DNA of 64,000 bases, taken from positions 186,001-250,000 of the forward strand of contig QJNS01000006.1 in the NCBI GenBank assembly GCA_004154925.1, written 5' to 3'. The stretch is from Monosporascus cannonballus (Eukaryota; Ascomycota; Sordariomycetes; Xylariales). Position 1 is the first letter of the stretch. Every line of letters begins with the position of its first letter. The translations under genes and the position numbers were made by a program. Shown piece by piece: positions 51,159-62,985 of the stretch. The notes below the pieces were generated by a model that saw only the letters and a program-made list of their open reading frames with translations, made no database searches and was not told where the DNA came from.

Positions 51159-52355
51159 AGGTTCTGCATTATCAAGCATCATCGCGTCCTCGGAGTGAGT
51201 CTCAAGCGCGTTGACGGGACTATCGACGGCCTGACGCTTCCTCTTCCCCTTGGTCGGAGTTTTTGCTACCCTCGCAGGGGGCTCGGCCATAGCAGTGGCG
51301 ACGGCGCCGGCATTCCTTCCTCCCCGGCCTTTGCTCGGACTCCCGGCCATCTCGACATCCTCGAATCCGTCTGACACGCCCCAGGACTTGGCGGCGGCGT
51401 TCTTCTTGGGCGTGCCGGGTGCATCTCTTCGCCTCGCCCTACCTAGCTCCTCGCGGAGGTCGCGCCTCGCGAATTCGAGCTCGGTAGAAGCCGTGCGTTC
51501 CGCGGCCCTCGCGGCCTCGACGGCTCTCTCCTGCTTCGCTATCTGCTCCGCGGTCTGTTTTTTCAACATCTGAAGCTCCCGTTCGTGATCCTGCCGGGAC
51601 TTCTCCAGCCTGCTCCGAATGATCTGTATCTCGCCATCTTTGGTGTTAAGTCTCGCTTGGAGGTCGAGGATCTGGGCCTGCAGTGAAGCGAGTTCGTGGC
51701 TCGTAGGACCGGTAGGGCGGGGGGGTTGTTGGGAGGCTTGGTATCTGGACGGGACTGGGACAGTAGGCCGTGGTAGCGGCGGCGGCGGATGGGGACGGAT
51801 CTGACTGAACGGTGGCGGCTGCAGCTGAGTATGCGACGGTGGTTGCTGTTGTTGATTCTGCTGCTGCGATGAGCGAACCCCTAGCGTTTTTCGCCCCAGC
51901 TGACTGTGATTCTGCTCATGTTGCTGTTGCTGTTGCTGTTGTTGAGAGACTGCGGCGGCCGGTTGAGGACGGAAGTGATTAGCAGGCCCAGGTCCGGGCC
52001 GAGGTCCAGGTACGGGCGGTGGTCGTCCCCACGATTTCTGTTGCTGTGGAACTACTCTCGTAGCGGTTGTAGGAGCAGCAGCAACGGCGGCGGCGGCGGT
52101 GTTGGCAGCGACTGAGGCTTGAGCCGGCTGCGCGGCGGGCTTCTCTGGTGGTAGGATGGACTTCCCCCTCAATCCATCTTCCACGATCGTGTCGTCGAGG
52201 TCGTCATCTTCGAAGTCGCACTCGAACAGTGCTTGCGTTTGCGACTGGTCCTCGTACTTTTTCTGTGCCTGTGTAGATTGAATGGCATTGTACTCTAACT
52301 CCTGCAGGGCGTTGGCATTGAGCGCGTCCAAGTCATCGTCGGAAAAATCGTCCAT
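49645..52355 (-). CDS. uvsD: DNA damage checkpoint protein UvsD/Rad26 (ATRIP orthologue)
   Basis: 862 aa in three exons: 52,355-51,081, 51,015-50,794 and 50,736-49,645. Introns are GTAAGA...CAG (65 bp) and GTATGC...CAG (57 bp, branch-like CTAAT); frames join exactly. The N-terminus MDDFSDDDLDALNANALQEL is characteristic of fungal Rad26/UvsD. Then come an acidic patch (~46-60), a Pro/Gln-rich region with poly-Q at ~138-145, a coiled coil (~219-310), a basic NLS-like KRKRQ (~371-375), poly-Asn (~400-410), and a long helical C-terminal region (~426-862) as in the Rad26-like Pfam family. The family partner is the ATR-type kinase (UvsB/Rad3/Mec1), which it brings to RPA-coated single-stranded DNA in the nucleus. 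An alternative acceptor (39-bp intron) for intron 2 would add six residues but is too short to favour. Confidence 0.88.
51126..51159 (-). repeat. AAC trinucleotide microsatellite in uvsD coding sequence
   Basis: An uninterrupted run of about 11 AAC codons encoding poly-Asn (residues ~400-410) near the end of exon 1. Likely length-polymorphic. Confidence 0.9.
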
Positions 52356-53514
52356 TGCGACTCCATGAGCCTTCAGATAGGTTCATACCTGCGACACCGA
52401 CCCATTCCACTTCCGTCGGTCAGCGGAGGATATTCAATGTCCAGAATTGAAGCGATTGTTCTGCTTTGTTTTGATCAAGGCAGGGGTGGGCTGGAGTCCT
52501 TATCGCACAATCATTATTTCAGCGTCTGCTTATCGCGTTCAGTTGTCGCGATCTCCAACACCCCCCCCCACCCTTCGGGGTAGCGCGTTAAGTGCAGTGC
52601 TGCGTGCTAAATCTAGCCTGTGTTCATACATGTTTGCGCTTAATCTCTGAGAGCTCCGCCACTACGTAGTTGCATATGTGTAACCCCACTTCGTAACAAC
52701 TAAATTGGATCTCTCTATGTTGTCCGCCCATTCTTGATCTGGGTGTGCGTAAATAGAACCCCTCGGAGGGTTTGATATCGCCGAGGCTTGCATGCCTTTC
52801 TACTTTTTGCGGCCGAGGTAACACGAGTAGGACGACAACTAGGTAGGCATGTTGCTACCGCTAATAGTATATAGACCGTTTATACGCTGCCGGGAACGCA
52901 TGACAAACCAAGGAAACGAGTACACCTGACTGCTCGGTCTTAGCAGTCGAAATATGCGCGAGCTGGCGTTTGGTTGAGCCATCTGCACCTAGGCGAAGAT
53001 ATCTCTAGACGCGTTATGCGTCTCAACATCTCTTGTTAGCTTCATAGTTGGTGTGAAGGACACCCCGTGGTTCCACAGGCTCGGACCCGGTTCTACAGGG
53101 GGGAGCGCGCGATAGTGAATGCTACAGATTCAGGATGCAACCGAGATCATCAAGGACGGCATTAAGTCAGGATGATGCCTCTTATCAAATATGGCTGATA
53201 GATAGACAGGGCGACATTGGAATCTAAATGCATACAACGACTATTCTCATGCAAATGAAGCCAAACCACTATACCACGCCCGCTACGTTTCCAAGCGAAA
53301 CAGACGCCGTCGTATGCTATAACTCTAAACACCGGTGGATAAACTCTAGAATCTAGTCCTGTTAATATCATTAGCTGACTTCCGACCGCCGATCTTCTTT
53401 AAGGTCAATATTTGATGTGGGTACTCACATCGCTCATCTATTGGTATTTCCATGCCAAGATATATAAGGTTTTGACACCCCGCTTCAAGATCTCGAGTCT
53501 TTTGATTTTGGCCG
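52356..53514. other. Intergenic region upstream of uvsD
   Basis: 1.16 kb containing the uvsD 5' region and the SulP gene 3' region. A C-rich run lies at about 52,561-52,571. No gene recognised. Confidence 0.5.
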
Positions 53515-56027
53515 TCAGCCCATCGGCTGCGCCTCGAATGAGCCCGCCCGGTTCGTCTCCGACTCGGCGACGTCGGTCCTGCGAATGGCATCCTCTACGT
53601 CGGGGACGAAGTTATGCTCGCCGCAGAGCTCGACGATGCCGCTGCGCTCCATGAGGCGCCAGACGCGGCTGGCGCGGCCGACGGGGGCGCGGCTGAAGAA
53701 GACGCGGACGCCGCGGTCGCGGTACCCCCGGACGATCTCCTCGAGCACCTGGATTCCCGACCCGTCGATGGACGTGACGCCGTGGATGTCGAAGATGATG
53801 TTGCGGTTGCTGTCGCGGTCGCGGAGGCGCGGCAGCGCCGGGTGCGCGCGGTTCGTGCCGTACAGCTCAAGCCGCCGCAGCCGGTTCTTGAGCTCGCCCG
53901 TGTTGGCGAAGGTCAGCGGCTCGGGGATCTTGACGATGAGGCAGCCCTCGACGAACTCGAGCTCCTCCGGCTGATCCTCTGCGTTGGTGAAGCGCTGCGT
54001 GTTGGGGATGCGCCCGAGGATCTGGATGCGCGGGCGCGTCGCATGGCGGACTACCTGCAGCAGGGAGATTCCGATGCCGATGGCTATGCCGAGATTTAGG
54101 GAGAAGAACACGGTGACCAGCAGGATGACGGCCATGAGCGAGAGCTCGGTCCAGCCTCGGATGCGAAGGAAGAAGGCGACGTCGTGCGGTGCTTCCTCGA
54201 TGAGGGACCAAGCGACGACCACGACCAGAGACGAGAGCACGGGTTTCTATACGCACGTCAGCAGCGCGCCCCTTGCTGTCAATGAGAAGACAACGGAGCA
54301 TACGAAGGACGTGGTGTCCGACTAGAACGGGGCACTTACAGGCATATAGTAGAACCATGGCAGGAGGAACATGATACAGATGACGGTGATGATGCTCAAA
54401 AGGATGGAGCTCATGGGGCTCATGCCGCCGGTCGACTTGTTGACCTTACTTCGACCGTAACCACCAAAGGCAGGGATAGACATGAAGCATGCACCAACCA
54501 GATTCGCCGTACCGAGCGCGATAAGCTCCCGGTTTGGACTTATCTGCATTCCGCTGATGACCTCGTCGCCACCGAGGCTCTTGGCGGCGACTGAAGACTC
54601 GAAGAAGCCCAGCATGCCAATTAAGAAAGACGTACCCATAGCATCTCGGATGTCTTTAATGTGGCTAAGCTGGAACGGGTTGTGAAACATGAAGAGCTGT
54701 CCGTTAACCGCCTCTACCTTCCCGAGGAGCTCGACGCCTTGCGGTTCCCAGTGAAGTTTCCAAGCAAGGATGGTAGAAATCACGACAACCAGGAGCCTGT
54801 CGGGAAAATAGGCAACCGAGGGGTACCTTGGCTGCAGCCGTCTTTTGATCTCGCTGTGAAGTATGATTTAGTAGTGTTCCTGGCATACGCGGGGTTATTC
54901 AAAGATACATACCGAAGCACCATTATCACCACGAAGCTCACGATGCCGACAACGGCTGTCAGGTGGTGAGCGCTTCCTAGATTCGTTACCAGGAAGGTAA
55001 GCTTGTCCACCGTACTGCCGTGGACAACACCACGGGTCTCCTTGGCTACTTTAGACAAGCCGAGGACGGGTATCATCTGGTCGATAAAGATGACGACGCC
55101 AATGGCCGAGATGAACCCGCGCAGGAACGGCCTGCTCAATACACTGTCGATGAACCCAAGGCGTAAGGCGCCCATGATGAAGACGGAAGCTCCGGCCATA
55201 CCAACCGCCACACCAGCTACTTTGGCCTGCAAGGCGGCATTATCGTCATTGCTCCGGCCAGAGTCGATGCTGTCCTTGACGATGGAGCCTATCAGAAGCG
55301 AGCCGGCGGCTTCGGGGCCTACAACCATTTGCGGACAGCTACCCAGCAAGGCATATACGAAGGGCATAAACACAAAGGCATACAGCCCATTGATGGCGGG
55401 CACATGGGCCAGGTTATCCGCATACGACAGCGCCATCGGGAGGTACATAGACGCGAGGGTCATGGCGGATGTCAGGTCTCCCTTCAACCACGCCCACCTG
55501 TACTGGCGCATCCAGATAAGGCACGGCACGTAGTAGGACAAATAGCTAAAACTGGACGTCTTAATCCCATGCTGTTCCGCCAGCGCGTCCGAAGTCTTCA
55601 TCTTCTTGCTCCTGAACCGATCCGAGAACGTCTTGGCCCGGTTGCTCTTCAGGAACCCATCCGAGTTGAGGGAGCCTCGCGAATTCTCCATCGAGGCGGT
55701 GTCCGCCTCCGAGTTCCTATTGCTGCTGTGCGTGCTGGTGGCGCGAGGCGAAAAGGTGCCATGATCGCAGGGACCTTCATGGGCTCGTTCGTGATGCAAT
55801 AGAGACGTTGTCTCATTCGATTCTTCCACCAGCGTACGAGGTGTCGCGCTGGAACCGGAAGGGCCTGGAGAGCCTTTGGGAACAGGCGCATCACCGCCTC
55901 CGCTTGTAGAAGGCGAGGAAGGTGTGAAGCTCTGGCGAAGACCACTTGGCGTCGTCGGAGTGTGATCGTGCGAAGCTGGAGGCGGGCGATTATTCCCAGC
56001 CGCTGATGAAGGGCGCGGCGACCCCAT
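53515..56027 (-). CDS. SulP family anion/sulfate permease with STAS domain
   Basis: 786 aa in three exons: 56,027-54,913, 54,853-54,340 and 54,246-53,515. Introns are GTATGT...CAG (59 bp) and GTAAGT...TAG (93 bp), both frame-true. Residues 1-160 are a long Ser/Pro/Thr-rich cytosolic extension. The SulP core (~165-610) includes SYYVPCLIWMRQYRWAWLKG, the signature region around MALSYADNLAHVPAINGLYA and PQMVVGPEAAGSLL, and the segment AFGGYGRSKVNKSTGG. The STAS domain (~620-770) contains NIIFDIHGVTSIDGSGIQVL. The sequence reminds me of the YPR003C-like fungal SulP group rather than the plasma-membrane Sul1/2 pair, so the substrate (sulfate or other anion) and membrane are uncertain. All expected parts are present; it should be functional. 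Confidence 0.93.
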
Positions 56028-58395
56028 GATAAATGAGCGGTGCTAGTCCAACATCAAATTTATCCCATAGATTCTCTCAAAAGGAACTCATTCAGATATA
56101 TTTCAAGCACGTCGGGGGCGGCTCCCATACGCATGTGCTACGCATCCGAAGTACAAAATAATAACCTTCTCTTGAGTAGAGGGTCCATAGTTAGGAACTT
56201 GCCTTGAAATCTGGACTTTATGAGATCCCAGAAGCATGAAAGTGGGGAAGGGAGAGGGGCCGACTCTTCGAAAATATCGCTAATGCAATGCAGCTGAGGC
56301 CGGAGCCGGATGGTAAATTACATAAACAGTGCCCTTTATTGGGCTCTAGCAGTCATAAGAACTCTATTCCTTCTTTCCATTTGGTAAAACACCCCGGCTT
56401 GTCAACATTACATAGTGTCACGACCTTCTTGGCTTCTTATCAACCTAGCAACCAATCAGGTCGTGATCAAAATAACTTGACTCACTTTTGGTTAGTGGGT
56501 CATAAGAGTGCGTCAATTATTTTGATCACTTGTAAAAGATGTTCATATGAGAAGTGCATGAACTGGCACCAATATTGGTCTGTGTGCCGCCGGGTGCATT
56601 TCGGTAATTGAAAAAACATTCCCGTGTGTCGCATATCTCGTCCCGTCTCGAACGGTGGGGTAGGGGCTGGTCGATATGCCGAGTCGTGGTAAGATCAGCC
56701 CCTTTAGTTGCATGGCGGTTCTTTGCACTAAAGCCATACCTATGTCTCTTCAGCTGTAGCTCGACTTAGTTGCATCTTGCCACAATGCTTAGGTACTATT
56801 GTAGGTATAGATACGTAATCCGTAAACCCCTATTTCGTATACCAACTTCAACGGATCTCTTATGCGTAAACTTTTGCCTGTAACCCCTGGAAGAATCTCC
56901 TACCCATGGGATTTCTCATAGCTCCAATCCCCCCGCTTCTGCTGCCATGTCTTCTTGAGCTTGGTGAATTCTGAAAACGAGCAGAATCACTCGATGAGCG
57001 ATGATCATCATAGGACAACCGGAGAAAGGGGCCATCACTCACCCTCCATCGTCGGGAGCGCGTCATATATTATTCGCAGTACCTGGTATAAAATTGAAGA
57101 CCTCCGACTGCTTTCACAAACGCAATATACGAGAGCGACTGCGTGAGAGAAGGGATCGCGTGATTATCACCAGGCTCATGATTCTCGACAACAAGAACGT
57201 CGATACCTTCAAGACCCGTCCCCCAAGTTGCGCGAGGAATTTTGTGCCATTTCATTGGATTTCTCGGACTGCCATATACCATGGCATAGCGCCCATGCGT
57301 TCGTATGGAGGATGATCATAGTGGGCCCCCTTCCATCTTCGACCTAGGCGCGAGCTACCATTCGAGGCCCAACTTCGACAGTGATAACTTAGGATTCAAG
57401 TTCGAGTCTTTGAAGTTGGATAAACGGGCATAATTTTTGGGCATTGCTCTGTTCTCCCGGCGAAGCCAGAGGCCAAGGAAAGGCTACACCCTTTCGGCTC
57501 TCATCCAGCCGTTGTTTCCCGTATTAGGGGAGCGCTTGAGACACTGGAATAGTGCCCTAATTATACTATAGGCTGGCGGAGTAGTAAGAGCAGGTGGCGT
57601 AACTCCGGGAATTCTGTTTGTACCAGTACGACCGAAAAATCCCGCTCGAGCAGCCGACGACGACGAGGGGCGCAAACAAAGTATAAAAGGTCCATGGGCT
57701 GTCGATACAAAAGTGCCGGCTCTAAAACAGCGCCTTGTAGAGGCGGGATTACATTCGACTGATTTACAATGCCGCTACATCGGATGTGTCCTATCCACAT
57801 CTCCGAGTGATATTGAGGTGGCCCTGATTAGATGCTTTCTCGGTATGGATATTGAACCCAATGGTCGGCCACTAAACGCTGTGCCAAAGATGCCATCAGT
57901 AAGATCATCTGTGCAGGCCTTTATACGGGGCAAGCGGGGAGATGGTACCTCTGAAAATGTTGTGTCGGAGTAGGGACGTCGATGCGGTCAATGCATATTG
58001 ACATGTTGTTTAAGAAGACAGGGGTATTCATTGCTGAGAGACCTTACAAGGGGATATCAAACTATTATGAATACACCCACAGAAACTCATCGCTTAGCTC
58101 CATCGGCTTAACGGAATCGTCGTGGCTGTCCCTATAAGCCAGAGCTATTCGAAGTTTCCGTACAGTCTGAGAACGGATCTGTGGAGCCGTTTGTAAAAAG
58201 GTTGGCTACTCTGGCTTAGAGTGGACACGGTGTTCCCGTCGGTTAAGGGCTGCTTCTGTGTCAGATCCCTCCAGCGGGCTTGTATCGTCAAGAAGTCTCG
58301 TCACCGGTGGCGATTATCTGTACAAGCTGCTGTTCCTTGTCCATATTAGCGAGGGGCTTAGAAGTGTTGGGTTTTCGGTGGCGTCCATTTTCCAC
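56028..58395. other. Intergenic region with remnants of reading frames but no supported gene
   Basis: 2.4 kb of mixed composition. A plus-strand frame open from 57,572 to 57,973 (134 codons, after an AG-ended ATAG) and another at about 57,430-57,550 (KPEAKERLHPF, VVSRIRGALETLE) have protein-like content but do not join by a credible intron. They could be a decayed gene. A palindromic unit lies at 56,417-56,530. Confidence 0.45.
56463..56529. repeat. 67-bp imperfect palindrome
   Basis: GTGATCAAAATAA at the left end is mirrored by TTATTTTGATCAC at the right end, with further partial pairing inward (TTGACTCACTTTT against AGAGTGCGTCAA). It is preceded by a second short inverted pair, TCACGACC at 56,418 and GGTCGTGA at 56,458. 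Confidence 0.75.
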
Positions 58396-60103
58396 CTAAA
58401 AGTTGAGCTCCAGGACGTAATATGGGTGGGAATTTTCGGCTTCCAACCTGATCGTAGCAGCAACTCTTATCGTATTAGAAGAGTCTGTGCCGATTACTAA
58501 CTCGTCGGCTGACCCACCCGTGTCCGTCGGGCCCCCTACATCCTCTAGGGTCGTGACGATTCCTAACCTATTTTCGAAGACCTTCCACTCTTCAAGTGAA
58601 CATAGACGAACCCACGCCTGGGGTTCAGGGGAAGTTGCCATGAGTTTGGGTCCACATAGCAGATAGAAATGGCCCTAGGCAATCTCAGGATCTTCTTGCT
58701 TTCTTTGATCGATCCTTTGAGCGCGGCTGGGGAACACTTTTGAATATCCTCTAAATGCCCTATCCCCCTTGGTAAGAAATTATATGCGAGAAGCGTCCCA
58801 GCGTTCACTGGACGCGGCAAATTGGAGTACTTGAAGTGCCCGGAGCAAGTAGTGCGTGAATGACTGTACTTTTATTGCATATTCCTCCGCCTGTTCCAGT
58901 TGCCGTTGTATCTGCGGCGATATGCTCCTGATGGTGTACACCTCCTGTTCGATATGTGTGTAATAGCCTGACTCGCTTTGAGTAAAGGTGAGATCGCATG
59001 GGTTATATCTCGCGTATAGATAAGGCCCGACTTTCTGAAGATACATATCGACAAATATGTATCGCGGGAGATGGCAATTTAGGGGTAGGATGTATATGCC
59101 GTTGCGGGCATCGACCCGGAGCTCGGCTCTTTGGAAATGCATCCCCTTGTTGGTCAACGCAAACGCATTATTCCAATGCACATCTATCGTTGTGCGCACA
59201 AGTCTTCCACAGGATATAAATTCCTTCGGTGATGACGCCAGTAGATTTCGGTACGGCTGTGCTAGCCCCTGTCTTACACTCCTCCCCCTGTTGGAATGCA
59301 AAGATTGAAAGATCGTTAGATGCCTTTATGATTTCCTCCTGAAGTCGGATGAAAGCTTTGGAGCCTTCTCCGTATAGCATTGGCATGTTGACGTCGAAGA
59401 TTCCAAGGAGACAATAAGCAACATCCTCTTCTCGCGTTGTTTCTCTTTTCGCGGCGCAGGACATTCTGCGCGCAATTGGGATGGAATCAATAAACCGATT
59501 GTCGAGCAGCACCCCCTTATCTATCTGAGTAATTTTTGAGACCAAGGCCGCCAAGGTTGCCTTCGAGCCGACACGATTCCAGTGGACGTCGAAGAATTCA
59601 ACCTTCAAGGGTGCTATAAGTTCGTGGAAGCACCAGCCACGGGTAAACCATTTGCAGCTAGGGAAATCATTTTCCAGCGGGGCAGTATGGGCGCAGAAAT
59701 CTGATAGAGGAGCGTAGCAGATCTCTGCCTTCTTGTACCATTGGTGCATACTGTTGAGAGCCTCGCCTAGCTCGGAACCGCTCGACTTGTCGATACAGCA
59801 AGTATGAGCCCATAGGTAAGACATCCCATCATTCCTCGCCTGCCGACAAGCCCAGATGATTTTCACATATCCTGACTTTCGCGCGACAAGGAACTCCGAG
59901 TCCTCGCCAACGACTGTCATATCTTGGGAGGAGACCTCCTCCCCATGATCCCAAGTATGTGATAAGATGGCGTATCTCGGGATCCTATCCCCGGAGAAGG
60001 AGGCAAGATGTAAAGTGCTAGTATTGAGGACTCTAAATGTTATGCTGATACGACTGCTTTGGTCGAAGGCCCTCGTAGAAGTGAAGTAAAATAATAAAAG
60101 CAA
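58396..60103 (-). pseudogene. Broken HET-domain (heterokaryon incompatibility) gene
   Basis: The HET domain is clear in the minus frame from about 60,025 (VLNTSTLHLASFSGDRIPRY, AILSHTW, SYLWAHTCCIDKSSGSELGE, FTRGWCFHELIAP, EEDVAYCLLGIFDVNMPMLY, LSIFAFQQGEE). The usual Asp in WADTCCIDK is His here. No ATG exists where the family starts (just before RVLNTSTL); the frame only opens at a TTG. At about 59,270, in a GGGG run, the homologous frame shifts by one base and continues as GLAQPYRNLLASSPKEFISC to 58,780. A C-terminal beta-rich part resumes in another frame (58,396-58,641, WVRLCSLEEWKVFENRLG). No intron repairs the 59,270 shift. HET proteins trigger cell death on non-self fusion; this copy probably does not make a full product. 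Confidence 0.8.
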
Positions 60104-60501
60104 TTTCGCCTAGCCGCGCCTAAATACTTATTACAGCGGCTCAGCTAAGAAGGTTGATGACCCGAAGTCCTACTTAGACTTGGCATCAGGCAAATACCAT
60201 GTGCATGATTAACCGGGCTGCGGCTTGTGAGCCCATAGGCAGCCTGTAATAGATGCCAAGATCCCCCCTACAACTCACAGGGATATTCTTAATTCCCTCG
60301 ACTGGGTCCACTTCAGAGCCAGGTAAACTCGCCCCAGTTAGTTTGGCCACCCCGAATGGTTAATCGCTCCACCTCTAAACCCTTTCTGGCTACCCCACCG
60401 ACAATTATCATCCCCCCTGAAAATCACCTGTATTAAGCTTTTAAAGCTTTAAAGAGAAATACTTCGGATTTTAAATTATACCTAACGACCGCGCCCGTAA
60501 C
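60104..60501. other. Intergenic sequence upstream of HET remnant
   Basis: No gene recognised. It becomes pyrimidine-rich and then AT-rich just before the telomere-type repeats. Confidence 0.5.
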
Positions 60502-60538
60502 GGTTAGGGTTAGGGTTAGGGCTAGAGTCAGGGTTAGG
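60502..60538 (+). repeat. Interstitial telomere-type repeat (TTAGGG)n
   Basis: GGTTAGGGTTAGGGTTAGGG is followed by a slightly degenerate unit and a final GGGTTAGG, 37 bases in all. TTAGGG is the standard telomere repeat of filamentous ascomycetes. An inverted CCTAAC lies 16 bases upstream at 60,481. Confidence 0.88.
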
Positions 60539-60644
60539 TCCCGGGGGGCTTGGGGGGCCGGCGAAAGGTTCCCAATTTAGGTATATGGCTTTGATATTTG
60601 CGGTAGTTATGGTATCGTAAATCGTAATGTTGTACGAAGGTTGG

Positions 60645-60888
60645 GCGCAAAAGTGTGCGACCATAGCTTGTCGGCTCAACAGTACGGACTGTGGCTTAAC
60701 AAACGTTATTTCTAGGTAAGTACACTGTAATATAGGGGACTTCAGCGATAGGGGCGTTATTAGGGCACTAAATGTTTCCTAAATAAGTTACTTCAGGGTA
60801 CAGCAGCCTTAATTTTATTTTTACTCTACGTCACTGTGCTTTGTGGCGTACTGTGGACCCGACAAGCTATGGTCGCACACTTTTGCGC
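60645..60888. repeat. 244-bp unit with long terminal inverted repeats
   Basis: A perfect 30-bp inverted pair (60,645-60,674, starting GCGCAAAAGTGTGCGACC, and 60,859-60,888) extends inward with mismatches to about 45 bp (ACAGTAC on both sides). There is also a partial outward match (TACGAAG). A MITE-like foldback about 110 bases from the telomere-type tract. Confidence 0.8.
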
Positions 60889-61362
60889 TCGAGCTTCGTA
60901 GGTAGTGATGTTATAGCAGAAGTACTTACCCCTGCCCTAACTACTATTTAGTTCCAAGTTTGTGTGGGGCCGAAGGTGATTAGTGGTGAGTTGCCAGAAA
61001 GCGTTTAGGGGGTGGTGCGATTAACGATTCGGGGTGGCCAAACTAACTAGAGCGGGTAAACTCCCAATATTTGTATAGGAATTAATATGGTCTAATGGGT
61101 TTACCAGTGCTTGCCGCTATGATAAAGTGATAAAGATCGGTCTTGGCCGAAGGGGATAATGTGTGTTCAATACAATATCAATAGATATCTACTTCCTAGC
61201 CTTATACGGCATATGGCGAGCCAATGGAAACAGCTAACAAAGAACACCCCTAAGAGTTGTGTATGCTTACTTTGTAGCTAGGGACGGATTGTTATGGCTG
61301 CACCATACCATCACGCCACCAGGGCAAAAGATCGGTGGAATGATCGCAACTGTGGCAATCAT
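60889..61362. other. GC-balanced spacer up to the AT boundary
   Basis: No gene recognised. An open frame from 61,294 runs across the repeat terminus and is not a gene. Confidence 0.5.
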
Positions 61363-62985
61363 CTTGCCTCATCGCGATCAGGACCCCATTTTGGAGGTTG
61401 TGGCTGCGCCTGCGGCGCAGCAGCCGTAGCCACAGCTATAGCTTTTGATCAAGAAGTATTTGTCAGGGGTCCAATGTATCAGCTAAACTCCTTTAAGAAT
61501 AATACCCACAAAAACAACAAAATTTCCAAAATAAGGCCTGATGGCAAGTTGTAATTTTTTCGTTCCGTTTAATGCGTTTTTATATAAATTCGCAGAAATT
61601 ATTAATATTAACTTTAATAATATATATTAATTACGAAATTCCTAATATTATAATTTATATAATTTAATATAAAATTAAAATTTTTATTTTTTAATATAAT
61701 AATAATAATAATTAATATAAAATAAAAAATATTATAATAAAAAATAACTTAAAATCTTAATTAATATATATTATAACCTTTTATTCCTTTTAAGTAAATA
61801 CGATAATAATATAACTTTATAAGCTAAAATAATAATATATAAAATTTAAAATTATTTATAATAAATTTTAAAATATATTTTTTATTAATAAAATATAAAT
61901 AAAATATTTGAAAATTTAAGGTAAATATTTTAAATTTTTAAATATTTATTTTTATTTAATATTTTTATTAATATTTTTATTAATATAAATATAGTTAACT
62001 TATATGCTAATATTAAATATACAGTTAATAACCTTATAAAACTTTTACGCCGTCGGTTTATTGGCTTTATATTAGGTATTATATTTAATAAATAAAGCCG
62101 TATTTTACGAAAAAAATAAATTAATATAATATATAGTTTGATTTTTAAAAAATATTGTATTTTTTTCATTATTAAAATAAATTTTAGGAAACTTTTAATT
62201 ATTTAAATTTTTTCGTTAATAATTAATTTAATTATTATTTAAATTATATTATTAATTAAGTTAAAAGAAAAATAACCAATTTTTATATTAGCAATTTTAT
62301 ATTTTGCTTTTAATTTAATATTTATAAATACGAAAAAACTTAATTTAAAAAAATTTGACCATATAATTATTAAATAATATAATTATATTATTTTTAATTT
62401 TAAATAAATATCGAATAATTAATTTTAAATTATTATATTAAATTTTTTTTCTAATAATAATATAATTTAATTATTATTAATAAAATATATTTATTATTAA
62501 AATACAAAATATTTTTAATTTAAATATATTAATATCTATAATTTACGTTTTATGTTTTTTACTTATATATATTAATTTATTTATATAATAATTATTAATA
62601 ATATTATAAAAAATAAAATTGCGAATTATAATAATTTTCGTTAAATCGGCGGCCTAACTAAATATAATTATAAGGCGGAAATCCGACGTTTTAATATTAA
62701 TTATTTCGAAATTAATATTATTATTTTCCTTATACCTAAAAATTAACGTTCGAATTAAAAATATTTAAATTTTTTAATAATTAATATATCCGAATTCTTA
62801 AATGATATTTTTTTAATTTAATTTAATAATTTATACTTTATTATTAAAATTATTATTTATATGAATAATAAGGCAAAAATTATGGATATCCGTAATTACT
62901 TAATTAAAATTATAGCAAATCGGAAATATTTATTAAAAATTATAAAAAGAATTATTAAATTTTATAATTCCGAAATACCTTACGG
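61363..62985 (+). mobile_element. Helicase-type repeat (copy B), truncated, heavily RIPped
   Basis: Starts with the 186-bp terminal unit (61,363-61,548) carrying the GC hairpin, and follows copy A (37,263 onward) collinearly to about 62,985, where copy A continues with CCGAAAATAATAAACACC but this copy changes to unrelated sequence. The body is far more AT-rich than copy A: the same helicase-like segment (ATGGATATCCGTAAYTAC... at 62,881) is interrupted by several new stops. It lies about 0.8 kb from the telomere-type tract. Confidence 0.8.

Noticed and set aside
53584..54358. Plus-strand and alternative minus-strand frames over the STAS exon
   Set aside because: Shadows of the SulP gene, whose STAS domain is in the accepted frame.
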